64,000 nucleotides of DNA from Cryphonectria parasitica EP155. Lineage: Eukaryota; Ascomycota; Sordariomycetes; Diaporthales; Cryphonectriaceae. Below, one piece after another: positions 36,656 through 47,901 of the stretch (position 1 is its first letter; every line of letters begins with the position of its first letter). Below the pieces are notes generated by a model. The model was given only the letters and a program-made list of their open reading frames with translations. It was not told the DNA's origin and made no database searches. The position numbers and the translations under genes are program-made. The DNA lies in the NCBI RefSeq assembly GCF_011745365.1, contig NW_024468909.1:3472001-3536000 (forward strand). The letters run 5' to 3'.

Positions 36656-39121
36656 GACGCAGTGGAGGGAGAGAAGACGAGGAGGACGAGGAGGAACAGG
36701 AGGTGGTGGTGATGTGGTAAGTTCGGGGACTGAAGACCCTCGAGGGCCACGGTGATGCGCGCTCTCTCGCGCTCTCTCTGCTCTTCGTTTAAACGCAGTC
36801 CACAGTCGAGTCGCGCATCATAGTCGCTCCTAAAGACAAACCGGTCTGCACGCTTGTTCGGCCTTGACCACGCTTTGTCTTTATTCAGAGTTGTAGAAGC
36901 CACGAGAGCAATTCAGTCGAGACTCGAGAGATGGTCATGCCAGGTAACGCTAGTGCGAGGACCAATCCGCGCCCAAAAGAAAATAATAAAAAAAAGAAAA
37001 TGCAGGTGATAAACTGGGAAGCAGCATCTCGAGCAAGGGAAAAAGGGAGGATTTTCGTTGAGTGTACTATGGGATGGCGGACGGCGGGATCGACGCACTG
37101 GGACCTGCAGGTGTCTGTCTGGACACGCCTCGAGTGGGGCAGGTCGAAACAAGACGGAGGTACATGGAAGTACATGCCGGTGCGCGTCAGGTCCCCGAGC
37201 AGGGCTGCTGCATGCAGGAGGTACCGCCTGTCCCGCACGAGCATCACTTCCCAAAATCCGTCCTCTTCTTTTCTTGCATGCTCTCTTCCTGACTCCGCGC
37301 ATCAACTATACACTATGGCCATTACGGCTAAGAAACCAGACTATTTGTTCAGAGATCTGGACCTACCCTCGGCCCCAGAGAATAAACATGCTCCGGAGGA
37401 GGGTTTTTTTATTTTATTTCTTCCATTCAGCCGCATTTTAGTAAAGGGGTCTCCGGAATGGCCAGAACGGGGGCAAATCAAATCTCACAATCTCAATGGA
37501 CTGATAACTGAGGCTTGACACAAGAGTGCTGACTGTCTCTTCCAAAAGTTATTTGGTTGCGGTCTCAGCAAATACTTTGGGGAGAGAGAAATAGAGAGAC
37601 AGAGATAGAGGACACCTGGTCATCGCTTGTAGGTTAGATAAGATGCGAGACACACTATGTAAGTAAGTGATTCACAAGGTGTTTGGTATGATACATTTGC
37701 TCTTCCATGTGCCAAGACTTCTGTTGAGGCTGACGACCAAGTACCTGCATTGGTGCTGTGGTACAAGCCGCCCAGAAGACAGGTTCTTAGCCAGCCAAAG
37801 TCCCCCCTGTGCCACAAGGCAAAAGAGGGTGTCCGCTGCAACCCCCACGACATGCTGAAACCGAACATTTCCAACCACGCTCAGAATAGTCATGCGTGTT
37901 CCATATTCCTTGTGACAGTCGTAATGTCGTGAGAGCAGCCGCCACAGTTCCAGTTTAGTCATTCGCTTAGGTTCGTATCCTATGTACTATGGCAGTCCAT
38001 AACACACATAGTCATATGCTGTCAGCTTCAATATATTACTTCTTCCCCTCCCCCTTCAATACCATAGTAGTATTTTCCCCCCTCTCTCTTCTCGATAGCC
38101 CCATCCTACACGTGGGTTGGTCCAATATATTAGTTGCAGATACTGCCTGTCAGTCCCACTTGGGCTGAAGTCCAGCCCTGAGTCCAGCCCAGGCTGCGGG
38201 CGGGGGACCTGCTCTGGCGTGCTCTGGTGTGGCTCTGGCTTCTGAGTCCGGCGTCAGTGGGCTTGCGCGACTTGGGCCTATTGTGGAGGTGCTGAAGTCC
38301 CTAAGGGCTGAGAAAGTCACTCCAGGTACCGATCTTGCCATCGTCGGTACACCCCCTACTGGGGTTCAGACGCTGCTCCCTTGTTTCTAAGTCCCCCCAA
38401 CCCTGCATTCGACCAGGGGACCTAACCCATTCTTTTCGCTGCTCCTGCGTCTCTGTGTCTGATCCATCCTCCCTACGCTCTGCCTGCCCTCAAAACTGAA
38501 TTCACTCCAAGTCGGTTCTTTTTCTTCCATAATGTTTTGATCAGGTGTACACGACCTTTGTTTGAGTCTTTTTCTCTCTCTCCTCCTTTCCTACTCCTCC
38601 TTCAATCACCACTGCCGACAGCACACTTTTATATAATCTCTTCGTTGTGACGAAAGACGCGATAAGCTTTGCTGCATAGCCTCCTGACGTTGATCTCCGG
38701 TTACCCTGCCTCAAACAATTGCGAGCAACCCCCTGTGCGGAGTCCGGACAAGACGGCATACTTTGATTGCGCGTCATTCAATCACGACATCAGACTTCAT
38801 CTTCCTTGCAGTGTCAATCGCTCCCACAGTTGGAATCGACCACGCCAACCCGCTTTACTACAACATTGAACCCCAGGTCGACCGCCCTCGCAAGCGTCCT
38901 GGCCAGCATATTCATGCATGCATGACTTCACCGACCCGGTGTCCGCCCTAAGCAGGTTGATATACCCAACGCTCACCATCTGCCGGCCTTACATGAGAAC
39001 GTGGGCTGGTGCTTAACGGCCATTGGTTTTCTTGTTGGCCGACTATATTCTCAACTTCCTTTCGAGGATCGCCTTGGTTGGCGTTTTCTCTGACCCTCAC
39101 TCTCTTTCTCTTTCTCTCGAT
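36656..39121. other. Shared upstream region of the DUF5672 pair, 2.5 kb
   Basis: Lies between the start codons of two divergently transcribed paralogues, so it holds both promoters. A TATATAAT element lies near 38629, about 490 bp before the right-hand gene's ATG. No coding frame is convincing. Confidence 0.55.
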
Positions 39122-40451
39122 ATGGCGCTCTTAGAAAAGAACGAGGTCGAGGAGATGACCTTGGAGGAGGCATGGGTGCGGATAAAATCAATGGCGATGA
39201 GGATATGGGCGAGGACCACACGCAGGATACGAGTTGTTCTCGCGCTCGTTGTCTTTTTGTACGTTTTTATCGCCCATGATATGATGCTGCACATCTGAGT
39301 GCCGCTGGCATGGCAAGAAGCAAGACTGACCCCCACCGTTGGCCAGAGTATTCACACTTACCCTATCACCCGGCTACATACAAGACTATGACGCCTACAT
39401 GACTATACCAAAGGTCTCCCTACAGTATGCGCAGGAGCAGAGGACGCCCTTCAACGAGTCCAAGGTGGCCCTCCTGATCGAGAACCGTGCCAACCCCATC
39501 CTCGCCCCTCTGATGCTGCACTTTATGTCCGTCGTCCCGCCCGACTGGCGCTTTCGGTTCATGGGCTCCGTTGAGTCTGTCGAGTTCATCAACAAGTCTG
39601 TCGCCATCCAGAGCCAGGTCCGGACCGGCAAGCTTGATCTGACATACATCCCCTCCAACATGTCTGTGTCCTCTCAGGAGGAGATCTCCCGCTTCCTCAC
39701 CAACCTCTGGATGTACGAGACCGTCCTCGCCCCAGCTGAGTGGTTGCTCATCTTCCAAACCGACTCCATTCTGTGCGCCAACTCCCAGCGCAATCTCAAC
39801 GAATACCTCGACTACGACTGGATCGGCGCCCCCTGGAACCCCGGTTCACGCTTTGGCGGGAACGGCGGCCTGTCCATCCGCCGCGTCAGCGCCATCATCG
39901 ATGTGCTGCGCTCGCAGGCCCGCGCGGACTTTTCCGAGGCCGAGGACGTCTGGCTCACCGAGCGGCTGGGACACAGGCCAAATGCCAAAATGGCCGACGC
40001 AACCGTCTCGCTCACCTTTAGCGGGGAGATGCACACGGGTAAGGCTACCCATCTAGCCACCGATAAGGAGACGTCACAGTACAACTCGACCATCGAGGCC
40101 GCGGAGCAGGGAGAGCTCGTCAAGGGGATCGACGACTGGCGCGAGGGTTTCTACGAACCCATGGGATATCACACAGGTGGCGGCGGCACATACCTACACT
40201 CGCAGATCTGGGGCAGTCCCAGGCTTAGGAAGCATATCTGGGACTACTGCCCCGAGGTCAAGATGACGCTCGCCATGGATGCGGCGAGGTACGTGCCGGG
40301 CAGCTGTGGTGCCTACTGGAAGCGAGACGCTCTGGGAGATGGGTATCACATGGCTGATACAGGTATGCTGGATGTCGACCTGGGAATGGGAACGGAGATG
40401 ATTGATGGTGTCGAGTACCCATTACTCCCCGATGGGTTGACGCCATTCTAA
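39122..40451 (+). CDS. DUF5672 protein, glycosyltransferase-like (paralogue 2)
   Basis: Two exons, join(39122..39258, 39347..40451), 413 aa. The first exon encodes a short cytosolic segment with basic residues (RIWARTTRRIR) and then the start of a hydrophobic helix (VVLALVVFL) that continues across the splice, giving a type II membrane topology. The core holds VVPPDWRFRFMGS, the canonical FQTDSILCANS, YDWIGAPW and GGNGGLSIRR, as well as EAEDVWLTERLG, so it is closer to the family consensus than its neighbour. The later part has PMGYHTGGGGTY and DYCPEVKM, matching PMGFHVQEMG and DYCPELYM in paralogue 1. The ATG at 39122 and the GTACGT donor keep the frame. Function is unproven; a Golgi glycosyltransferase is the best guess from motif type and topology. 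Confidence 0.85.
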
Positions 40452-41180
40452 GAGAAACCAAACCTCTCAACGTTACCGAGGCCTGGGATACATATCTCTT
40501 TGCCGATCAAAATTTCTTTGGTGGATTTTATTTGCTTCTTCTCTTTTCCTCGGCGGTGTGCCTCGTGCAAACCAGCAAGCCGAGTAGTGTAGGTGTTTTG
40601 TGGCGTTGGGGGAAGGCCCGTATGGATATGGGTGGAAAAGGAGCATAGAACCGGCTTGGGTCTCGACCGGCTGGATGATTTGGATGTGATAAGAACACAC
40701 ACACACACAGAGAGAGAGAGACACGCGCAAACAGTGGTTGGAATCAGAAATGTCATGTTTGGATACTACATTATAGGTCGAGCAGCCAAATGTTAAGATT
40801 ATTTGGATAGATCGACTTTTGGAACTATGCATTGCACATCATTGCATCAAAATCTCAAATATTTCCATATGTGCCATGCATGTTTCAGGCCTCTTAGGCA
40901 TTTCTTCTCTGTAAGTGCTTCTTCTATCCAGCAAAATACTAGCCATGCGTCGTTTTTCCATTATGAACAAACGGGTTTCTAATACAAGCCATCCAGGAAA
41001 GCCTCCAAAAATGAATGCTATTCTTTGAACTATGCCACCCACCCACTTGTTTTCGTTTCCCTTCTATTCTAACCCAGATATTTTATTTCATCCTCCTTCC
41101 TCTAGCCAAGTCCATACAATAATTATCACAAGCGCCAGCCCTCCGAGCGAGGACCTTCAGGCGAAAGCGTGCCCAAGCAG
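40452..41180. other. Convergent intergenic region, 0.7 kb
   Basis: Lies between the 3' ends of the DUF5672 gene (+) and SEC12 (-). It contains a short (AC)n(AG)n stretch near 40696-40722. No gene seen. Confidence 0.6.
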
Positions 41181-42977
41181 CTAACCCCCGACGACGCCGC
41201 CCACAATGGCTGCCAGCTCCCCAAACAGGACGCCCTTGAGCACCGTCTCGCCCATGTCCTCGGCCCAGTGTCCGCCGGCCTTAAGCCTGTCGCGCCACAG
41301 CGCCTTCTGCGGTTCCGACAACTCGTCCCAGTTCTTGGCGGACCCGTCGTGCTCCGTCTCGAGGTTGATGTCGCCGCCGGGGACCTCGGAGTCGCGCAGA
41401 ACAATACCGTGCTCGCGTCCAGCCAAGTTGCGCTCCTCAAGGAGGCGGGCAAGGAAGCCGGCGTGTGGGGAGGGCGGCGGCGGTGGGTTTGCGGGACTGG
41501 CGTGGAGGATAGAAGGGAGCCATATGTGCCCACCGACGACGGGGCGGGTGAGGCCCTTCACCTCCAAGAGGCCCTGGAGCAAGACGCCGATAAGCAGCGC
41601 GACAGCCGCAAAGAAGAATAACGTGCCGGCTGGGCTTGGTCCACGTCCGCCGAGCGCAGTCACGTACCGCGGGAGACGCGGTGGCCCTGCGCCGCGGCGG
41701 GCCTTGACAGGCCTATCGAAGTGTTTCTTGAGAGCGATGGAGTGGACAGTAACACAATTGCTGACCGAGGTGCTGGCCAGGCGGAGGTATTGCGTCTTGC
41801 CGGTGCCGGAGCGGGGTGGGATGAAACGCGAGAAGCAGAGGCTGGTGATCATGCCGGGGTGAGCCTTCTTGAGAACGCGCAGGGGGAAAAGGCGTGTGAG
41901 GAGGTCGACGTCGCCCAGGACCTGGTGGTCGAGGGTGTACAGGTGGATGGAGCAGTCGTTGGCGGCGACTGCGATGACGAATTGAGCATCGCTCTGGGCC
42001 GCGCCGGGCGAGGTGGGCGGGCTGAGGTTCGCGACGGCCAAGCCGGTGGCCTTGGCGCCCTTGCGTCTGGGCAGCTTCGTGTTGACGGCGATCCTGGCCG
42101 TGGCATCCGGTTTGGCGTTTGCCTTGGGCAGGCGGAACCCGTAGAGCACGACGCCGCCTCCTGGGCTGGGCAAGTTGGCGATGGCAAAGGCGAAGCCGGC
42201 AGACAGGTAGCGTATGCAGCGGAAGGATGGCCGAACGTCGTCGGAGGGTATGGCGTAGATACACCTGGGCTCAGTGTCCACGGCGTTGCCCGCATCAGGG
42301 GTGACGTCGAAGGTGTAGATATTGTAGCTGTCGCAATATATGAGCTGGTACCTGTCCTCAGCCGTCTGCAGCACGTCCATATCCACTGCCTCGCTCCTCA
42401 GGTCTAGCACGCCCCTCATCCTGGGCGCGACATTGCTCCCCGCGGCGACATCGAACAGCGCGACCTGCGGGTCCTTGGACAGGCCCGTGGCTACTGCACC
42501 CAGCTGCGACGTAGTCGGGAAGGGCTGCGTCAACCTCAGCAGGCGCTGGTATGTGTTCTTGTCGTCGGTGGTGAACAGGGCGGTCCTGCTCAGCTCGGAG
42601 ATCCTGGCACCCAGGACGGAAGACTTTGCAGCCTTGGGCTGGTCGGCGGAGAGGACGCGAAAATGCTCGTTCTTGCCTTTCTGCAGGTCATCGGCGCCGG
42701 AACTGATGCCGGCGTAGAGCAAGGTGGCTCTACCCTTGCGCTGGCCGGCTGCGAGACTGGCGACGTTGTCCTCATATTTTCTCAGGGTGATCTCGCCGGT
42801 GATCTCGAGCTTTTCGCGCGACGAGGCATCGAGGGAGGTGATCTTGTTGTCGACCCCAGTGCGGCTCATGCCTCCGCCGCCACCGACGAAGAGACGCCCG
42901 GGGTCCTCGGGGTCGAAGTCGCAGCCATATAAGGGATAGTCAAGGGTGATTTTCGCTTCTGGGAACGGAGGAGGCAT
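41181..42977 (-). CDS. SEC12: SEC12-like guanine nucleotide exchange factor for Sar1
   Basis: Single exon, 598 aa. SEC12 sits in the ER membrane and loads Sar1 with GTP to start COPII coat assembly. The N-terminal cytosolic part is a WD40-type beta-propeller; the hallmark loop PLYGCDFDPEDPGRLFVGGGGGMSR... appears within the first 45 residues, with TGVDNKI following. Later blades include DAQFVIAVAANDCSIHLYTL and AHPGMITSLCFS. One hydrophobic helix at about residues 450-468 (LFFFAAVALLIGVLLQG) is the single membrane anchor, followed by a ~130-residue lumenal tail with Pro run and Gly-rich end. The open frame reaches further upstream, but the ATG at 42977 begins right before the propeller, as in other family members. 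No introns are needed. Confidence 0.9.
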   Translation of the reverse strand: MPPPFPEAKITLDYPLYGCDFDPEDPGRLFVGGGGGMSRTGVDNKITSLDASSREKLEITGEITLRKYEDNVASLAAGQRKGRATLLYAGISSGADDLQKGKNEHFRVLSADQPKAAKSSVLGARISELSRTALFTTDDKNTYQRLLRLTQPFPTTSQLGAVATGLSKDPQVALFDVAAGSNVAPRMRGVLDLRSEAVDMDVLQTAEDRYQLIYCDSYNIYTFDVTPDAGNAVDTEPRCIYAIPSDDVRPSFRCIRYLSAGFAFAIANLPSPGGGVVLYGFRLPKANAKPDATARIAVNTKLPRRKGAKATGLAVANLSPPTSPGAAQSDAQFVIAVAANDCSIHLYTLDHQVLGDVDLLTRLFPLRVLKKAHPGMITSLCFSRFIPPRSGTGKTQYLRLASTSVSNCVTVHSIALKKHFDRPVKARRGAGPPRLPRYVTALGGRGPSPAGTLFFFAAVALLIGVLLQGLLEVKGLTRPVVGGHIWLPSILHASPANPPPPPSPHAGFLARLLEERNLAGREHGIVLRDSEVPGGDINLETEHDGSAKNWDELSEPQKALWRDRLKAGGHWAEDMGETVLKGVLFGELAAIVGGVVGG

Positions 42978-45760
42978 CTTGACCTCGACAAAGCATCCTA
43001 TGCTCCAGTGAGCCTCGTTTGTTGGTGGGAAAAGGACACGATGGCGATGACGACAGTCCAAAAAAAAGGCCGGCAATGGAAGAAGACACATGCTTTGTGA
43101 GGTAGTAGCGAACCCCTGCTCCCGCCGTCCCGCCGCTTTGGGGTAGGTGCAGGGGTTGGCCCCAATCTAGATCCGTCTGGTCGTAGTACCATACATACTA
43201 CCATAGTACCTGCCAATAGCATACATATAGCACACCATGAATAGCAGCAGCAGCTCTTTGCGCCTTCTGTAACTGACTTCCAGTTCTACCCATCGCAACT
43301 GCATTGGTCTTTTAAGGGAAAATGACGCGCCACGTAGCCACACCCAAATTCCTTGAATGGCATGGCCTAAGGCAAGAAAGGGATCGGCGGGGGAAGGGCG
43401 CAAAGGGGAGCCATTCCCTTTGTGACGGACTGTTCAGTTGAGCCTACTGGCGTCTCTCTCATGAACACATTCATCTGTGTATCGAGTCTCCAGGTGGTCG
43501 CTCAGTGTAAAGAAGAAGAAAGAGAAACAAAAAATGAGCACATGTCAGGACGTTCAGGCTCATCTTCATAACTGGCCGCCTGACAACAGCATGTCCTGTG
43601 GACGTGTCCACTGGGGCCCCATCCGGAGCTGTTACGTTTTCATTTCCCATGCACGAGTATTTTGTTCGATTTGCAGGGCACAGGAAGCTGAACCCGAACC
43701 TATACTCTGTGCAGAGACGTCTTTTTTTTTGGCAGCTTGCAGCCCTTTTTGGGGAATGGACGGGAGGGAGCCGCGGGCGGCCGGAATGACGACAAGAACA
43801 AGACCAGATCAACTTGGACAACACGCTCGAAGGAGTTCTGATGGCTGATACTAGACAGCCACCTCCTGAATGCACAGCGTCAGGAAACCGGCGTAAGATT
43901 ATCAGCATGCATACATGCAGCGTATTGCGAGACCGACGAGGCTTGACGGTTGTGACCCGTGAACAGTCAAGGGGAAATGACTTGCAGGGAGGGAGGCATC
44001 GCGCTGTTGGCACGGAAATTCCAGGATACCTACTATGTAAGTGACATCGTGGGGTCTCTGCTCAACTCTTCGCTGCAAAGTCATCGCCTTGCTCATGTGG
44101 AGGTATTCATTGCTGCTCAACCGGACCGGACGGCAGTGAGACTCAACGCAACCTACTCTTGGGGGCCAGCTATGTGGATGATTCGGGCCGCATTCGCTCT
44201 CTGTGGCAACTGGCGGTCGCCTAATAGGAGACCACTTGCAAGCAGGAAAGAGGACGCCACCCCCTATGGAGGTTTACTCTGGGTATTCCTCAGGAGGGAC
44301 ATAACTGCCAAGGCCATTTCCAAATGAGAAAAAGAGCAGAAGCCCCACTGTCGTGAGGTCATAGGAGGCCTGAGGAGACTGGTCCACTGCGATAGCAGCG
44401 AAGAAGGCCGCCCGAGCTGTTCTCTCGGCACGTGCTCGGATCTAGTTGAGCAAACCTCTTGCGGGCCTGCCGATCTGCGCACGTCTCAATTTCCGTGCCG
44501 TTCAGGAAAGAAAAAGAAACGGGGCACGCAGCGACACATGTGCCGAAGCGGAGAACCCGAGGCTGAGAGACAACGCGGAAGGCTGCAGAAAGACGCAACG
44601 CGGTGGACGCATGGTCCCCTTTGGTGTGCAGACACACGCGCGCACGCACACACGCTCCCAAGCACGATTCAGCCTGTGTAAGTAAACCACCCAATATGCG
44701 AGCATTTTATAGGAGATGAGGGAGATCTCGCCTCGTGTGGTAGTCCACCCCCGTCACCGATGCGATGGTATCGTGCGAGATTGCGAGATCGAATTCCATC
44801 CCGAATCTAGATGACTTCGAGGGGACCTGCAATAAGATTGCAGTTGCCGGACTGGCGAGATGATGTCGATGGGGAACCGCCGGGTCCAGCGCCTTATGAG
44901 GGTCCCAGCTCTGTCTGTCTGTTTGATTTCGACGTGCACGGTGTCTTGAATCAGCTGGGCTCCCTGCCCTGCTTCCACAGGGGCGATCAGTGCTATAATT
45001 GTGGTCCTGCTATGTCTCGGGCTGATAGGGTGTGCGCTCAGAATGTTCGTCATTGGCACATGTGCCTGGGACGCCCATGCAGTTGTCGACCCTCATGCTC
45101 CAACGTGATGAACAGGGCCCCATTTTGATATGGGGGTAAAAAGGATCCGTTCGTTGGCTGATGTCATGGCACACAAACCACCATTTCCTCAGTACATCAC
45201 GCAGGATTTCACACCTTTTTTAGCATCTTGGAAGCCTGTGGGCGGGTGTCCCTGCATTAGCGCAGTGGGAATAGAGGGGGGGAAGGGAGGAGAAGAGGAG
45301 GAGGAGTGGTGGCCTTTCAGCCCACAACAGGCCCCGCAATTTTATCCAGAACCCAGCTCGCATCTGCCAGGGCCCGCGGTACTGTACAGCAGAAGGACCA
45401 AAGTTACATGTCCAACCAGGCAGCAGGAGGAGGAGGAGGCTGGCTATTCGGCCAGATTCTCACCTGGTTCCAGAGGAATAATTCCTTCAGGCCCGGCCCG
45501 GTGTCACAAACTTGATATATCCACGACAACAAGCCGAGTCGCACAATGAGGCGTGGCTAGAGTGGCTTTCAGCTCAGTCATGAAGTGCTGAATCAAGTTG
45601 GAACGAGCATTTGCTGGGTGCACTATAGTAATCCAACCTGTTTAATATCGCTCGTTTCAAAACAATGTTGTGCGAGCGAGGTCCCTGGGGACGGACGACG
45701 CACTGACACCTGGATCGGCCCCCTGCCAACAATCAACCTTATTTCCCATCCACAGGGATC
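42978..45760. other. Intergenic, 2.8 kb
   Basis: Begins with the SEC12 promoter. It includes a cluster of GTAC/TAC-type palindromes near 43185-43225. Open frames up to ~180 codons look random; one (44811-45125) has a chance CYNC motif but no other support. No gene seen. Confidence 0.5.
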
Positions 45761-46177
45761 ATGGCTTCCACTGGAAAATTACCGCGGAGTCACTTCAAGA
45801 TCTCAACGTCTTCTTCCCCGGTCCATACTCTCACAATCAAGGATATTCTTCAGAACAGTGCATCCTACGGGTACGGCTCAGGTCATGCCGTGGGTCTCTT
45901 GGGGAGTGTGGGCTTTCTTTCCTCCCCCGCCCCCCCCCCTCTCCTTCTCTCACTCTCAATCTCATAGCTTTCAGCGCATGAGGAGGATATGGACAGCGAA
46001 GACTGGCCAAAGCGTACGCCATCGTCTCCTTTTTCGGATTCGCAATACTCCCCACGTCGCAATGACGATCTCAACAACGTGAGCAAAGGGCCAAGCTTTC
46101 GTATGGTACAAACCTCTGTTGTCAGTAAAAGGAGGAGGAGGAGGAGAGCAGTTAGCTTCTTGGGGAGGGCAAGGTGA
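45761..46177 (+). CDS. Candidate small gene or gene fragment (two exons), unknown function
   Basis: A possible join(45761..45881, 45975..46177), 107 aa. The ATG at 45761 has a favourable context (A at -3, G at +4). Exon 1 reads MASTGKLPRSHFKIS then TLTIKDILQ. Joining a GTCATG donor to a CTTTCAG acceptor gives an acidic-then-Ser/Pro stretch (HEEDMDSEDWPKRTPSSPF) that looks like real protein in composition. The frame ends in a basic KRRRRRR segment. Alternatively a GTGAGC donor at 46079 would add a third exon ending in GYPWPVTAVK just upstream of 46420. TIKDIL-type N-termini occur in some transcription regulators, but no DNA-binding domain is found downstream. It could be a short gene, a truncated relic or chance. 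The donor is weak and I recognise no family. Confidence 0.3.
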
Positions 46178-47029
46178 GGTCAGGTCGACATCATAGGCGC
46201 GCCGTACAGGTGGGAAGTCACATCGGGCGATCTCAGCCTGGCGGGCAGAAGAGCGGCATCTGTGGTCATCAGAAGCTTGGCTCTAAGCGCCGGATGGGCT
46301 CACCAGCAGGAACAATCACACCAACTGAGCGACGGGGAATTTGTTGCCACGACTCCGCAGCATGCAGGTCCAGGTCTCTCAAACTAGTTCAGGCTATCCA
46401 TGGCCAGTCACTGCAGTCAAGTGACTGGCCATCAGGGTTTTCACCACCCCTCGTCGGAGGGCGACGGCGAGTAAGACCGCGCAGCAGGCAACTCGGCCAG
46501 TCAGCTTCACCCTACGGTTCGAGATGAATACCTCCTGGGGGCATGTCGGGGAGGCTTAGAGCACCCTCTGGAATAGGCGCGACTGGCAGGATGGAACCCT
46601 GCTGATCGTTCACCAACGCCGTTCCTTTGTCCTCACCTCCACCGAACCCCTGATTTTAGCTTGCAGGGGGTTGGTGGCCGCCAACGACCCATGCATATTG
46701 CAATTTCCCACGAGGATCCCACAATGAGGAACCATTCACCCCCGGGGGGCATACGCAGTCATTCCCTATTTAAGAAGAACTGCCCTCTTTGCTCTCCTTC
46801 CATCACACTCTTCTCGCTCTCCTTCAGCCTACCAAACAAGCTTTGTAACCTTCACCTTCAACGAGTCTTTGCCTCACTTTTGACTTCGGTCGTCCATTCA
46901 TTCACACGAACTATAACCCAACGCCTCTAGAGCTCGCGAGCCTCAGTCCTCTCTCTCTCTCTCTCTTCCTACGGAATCTTACCCAACCTTTGTTTTCTCA
47001 ACAAGACCAACACAACAAAATCAGCCAAA
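46178..47029. other. Intergenic, 0.85 kb, promoter of the wall-protein gene
   Basis: Contains a strong hairpin (listed separately), a TATTTAAG element near 46768 and a pyrimidine-rich leader with a (CT)n stretch (46950-46966) just before the ATG at 47030, typical of a well-expressed fungal promoter. Confidence 0.55.
46399..46431. repeat. Perfect inverted repeat, 13-bp arms, 7-nt loop
   Basis: The left arm ATGGCCAGTCACT (46399-46411) and right arm AGTGACTGGCCAT (46419-46431) are exact reverse complements around the loop GCAGTCA. It lies about 600 bp upstream of the wall-protein gene's ATG. Confidence 0.9.
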
Positions 47030-47901
47030 ATGCGTTCCATGATCTTTGCCGCTGGCCTCATCGCCCCCGCCTTTGCTGCCATTGGACAGCCCGCTCCCGA
47101 GTCGACTGTCTACAGCACTGAGATGATCACCATCACCTCTTGCGCCGCCACCGTCACCGACTGCCCTGCCCGCTCCACCTCGTAAGCCGTTACCCCTCCT
47201 TCTGTACTCACGGAGAGAGAAAGCTCTTCTAACAATTGTGATATCACAGCGTGTCATCCAAAGTCCACACCCTGACCCAGAGCACCGAGACCTCGGTTGA
47301 GGTTGAGACTGAGACTTCGTCCTCCGCCGTCACGGTCACCCCCTCTCCCTCCAGCACCACCCTCGTCGTTGCCACCACCCCGGCGGCGAGCAGCGAGGCC
47401 ACCACCGTCAGCTCCAACTCCCCTGTGGGCGAGTCTGCTCCTCCCGCTGTCGGCTCCTCCAGCAGTGCCGTCCCCATCGTCGGCTCGACCGTGTCCATCG
47501 CTGTCCCCAGCTACTCCTCCGTGTCTCCTGCTCTCAGCACCGGAGCCGGCCAGTGCCCCAGCTACTCGGTCCAGACCATCTCCACCTCTGTGACCACCGT
47601 CGTGCCGACCGTCATCTACTCCACCGTCGCCATCCCCTGCGCCGCCACCACCAGCGGAAACTCCCCCGTTGGTGTCTCCTCTGGTGGTGTCAGCCCTACT
47701 GGTTCCAGGAACGCTACGTGAGTTTTGATCCAACCAACCCCCTTGAAAAGTCTTTCAAAGGATATAGGAATCTAACATGAGATTCAACCAAACAGTGTTA
47801 CTGCCTCCAGCCCTACCGGTATTGTCACTGCTGGTGCTGCCTCCTTCGGCGCCTCCGGTGCTCTGGCCGCTGTCGCTGGTCTCGTCGCCATGCTGGCTTA
47901 A
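47030..47901 (+). CDS. Ser/Thr-rich secreted protein, probable GPI-anchored cell-wall protein
   Basis: Three exons, join(47030..47181, 47250..47717, 47796..47901), 241 aa. The first ~17 residues (MRSMIFAAGLIAPAFAA) form a signal peptide. The body is almost wholly Ser, Thr, Val, Ala and Pro, expected to be heavily O-mannosylated, with four cysteines: two near the N-terminus (SCAATVTDCPA) and two near the middle (GQCPSY, IPCAAT), perhaps in disulphides. The C-terminus is a short hydrophobic run (GALAAVAGLVAMLA) after small residues, the pattern of a GPI attachment signal. Introns are 68 and 78 nt with GTAAGC and GTGAGT donors, both phase 2. Codon use is highly C-biased and the leader is CT-rich, suggesting strong expression. 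It is a structural or adhesive wall protein by inference; no enzymatic domain. Confidence 0.85.

Noticed and set aside
44811..45125. 105-codon plus-strand frame with a CYNC-type motif resembling a zinc knuckle
   Set aside because: The Cys/His spacing is not a proper knuckle, composition is random, and there is no splice structure or neighbouring element.
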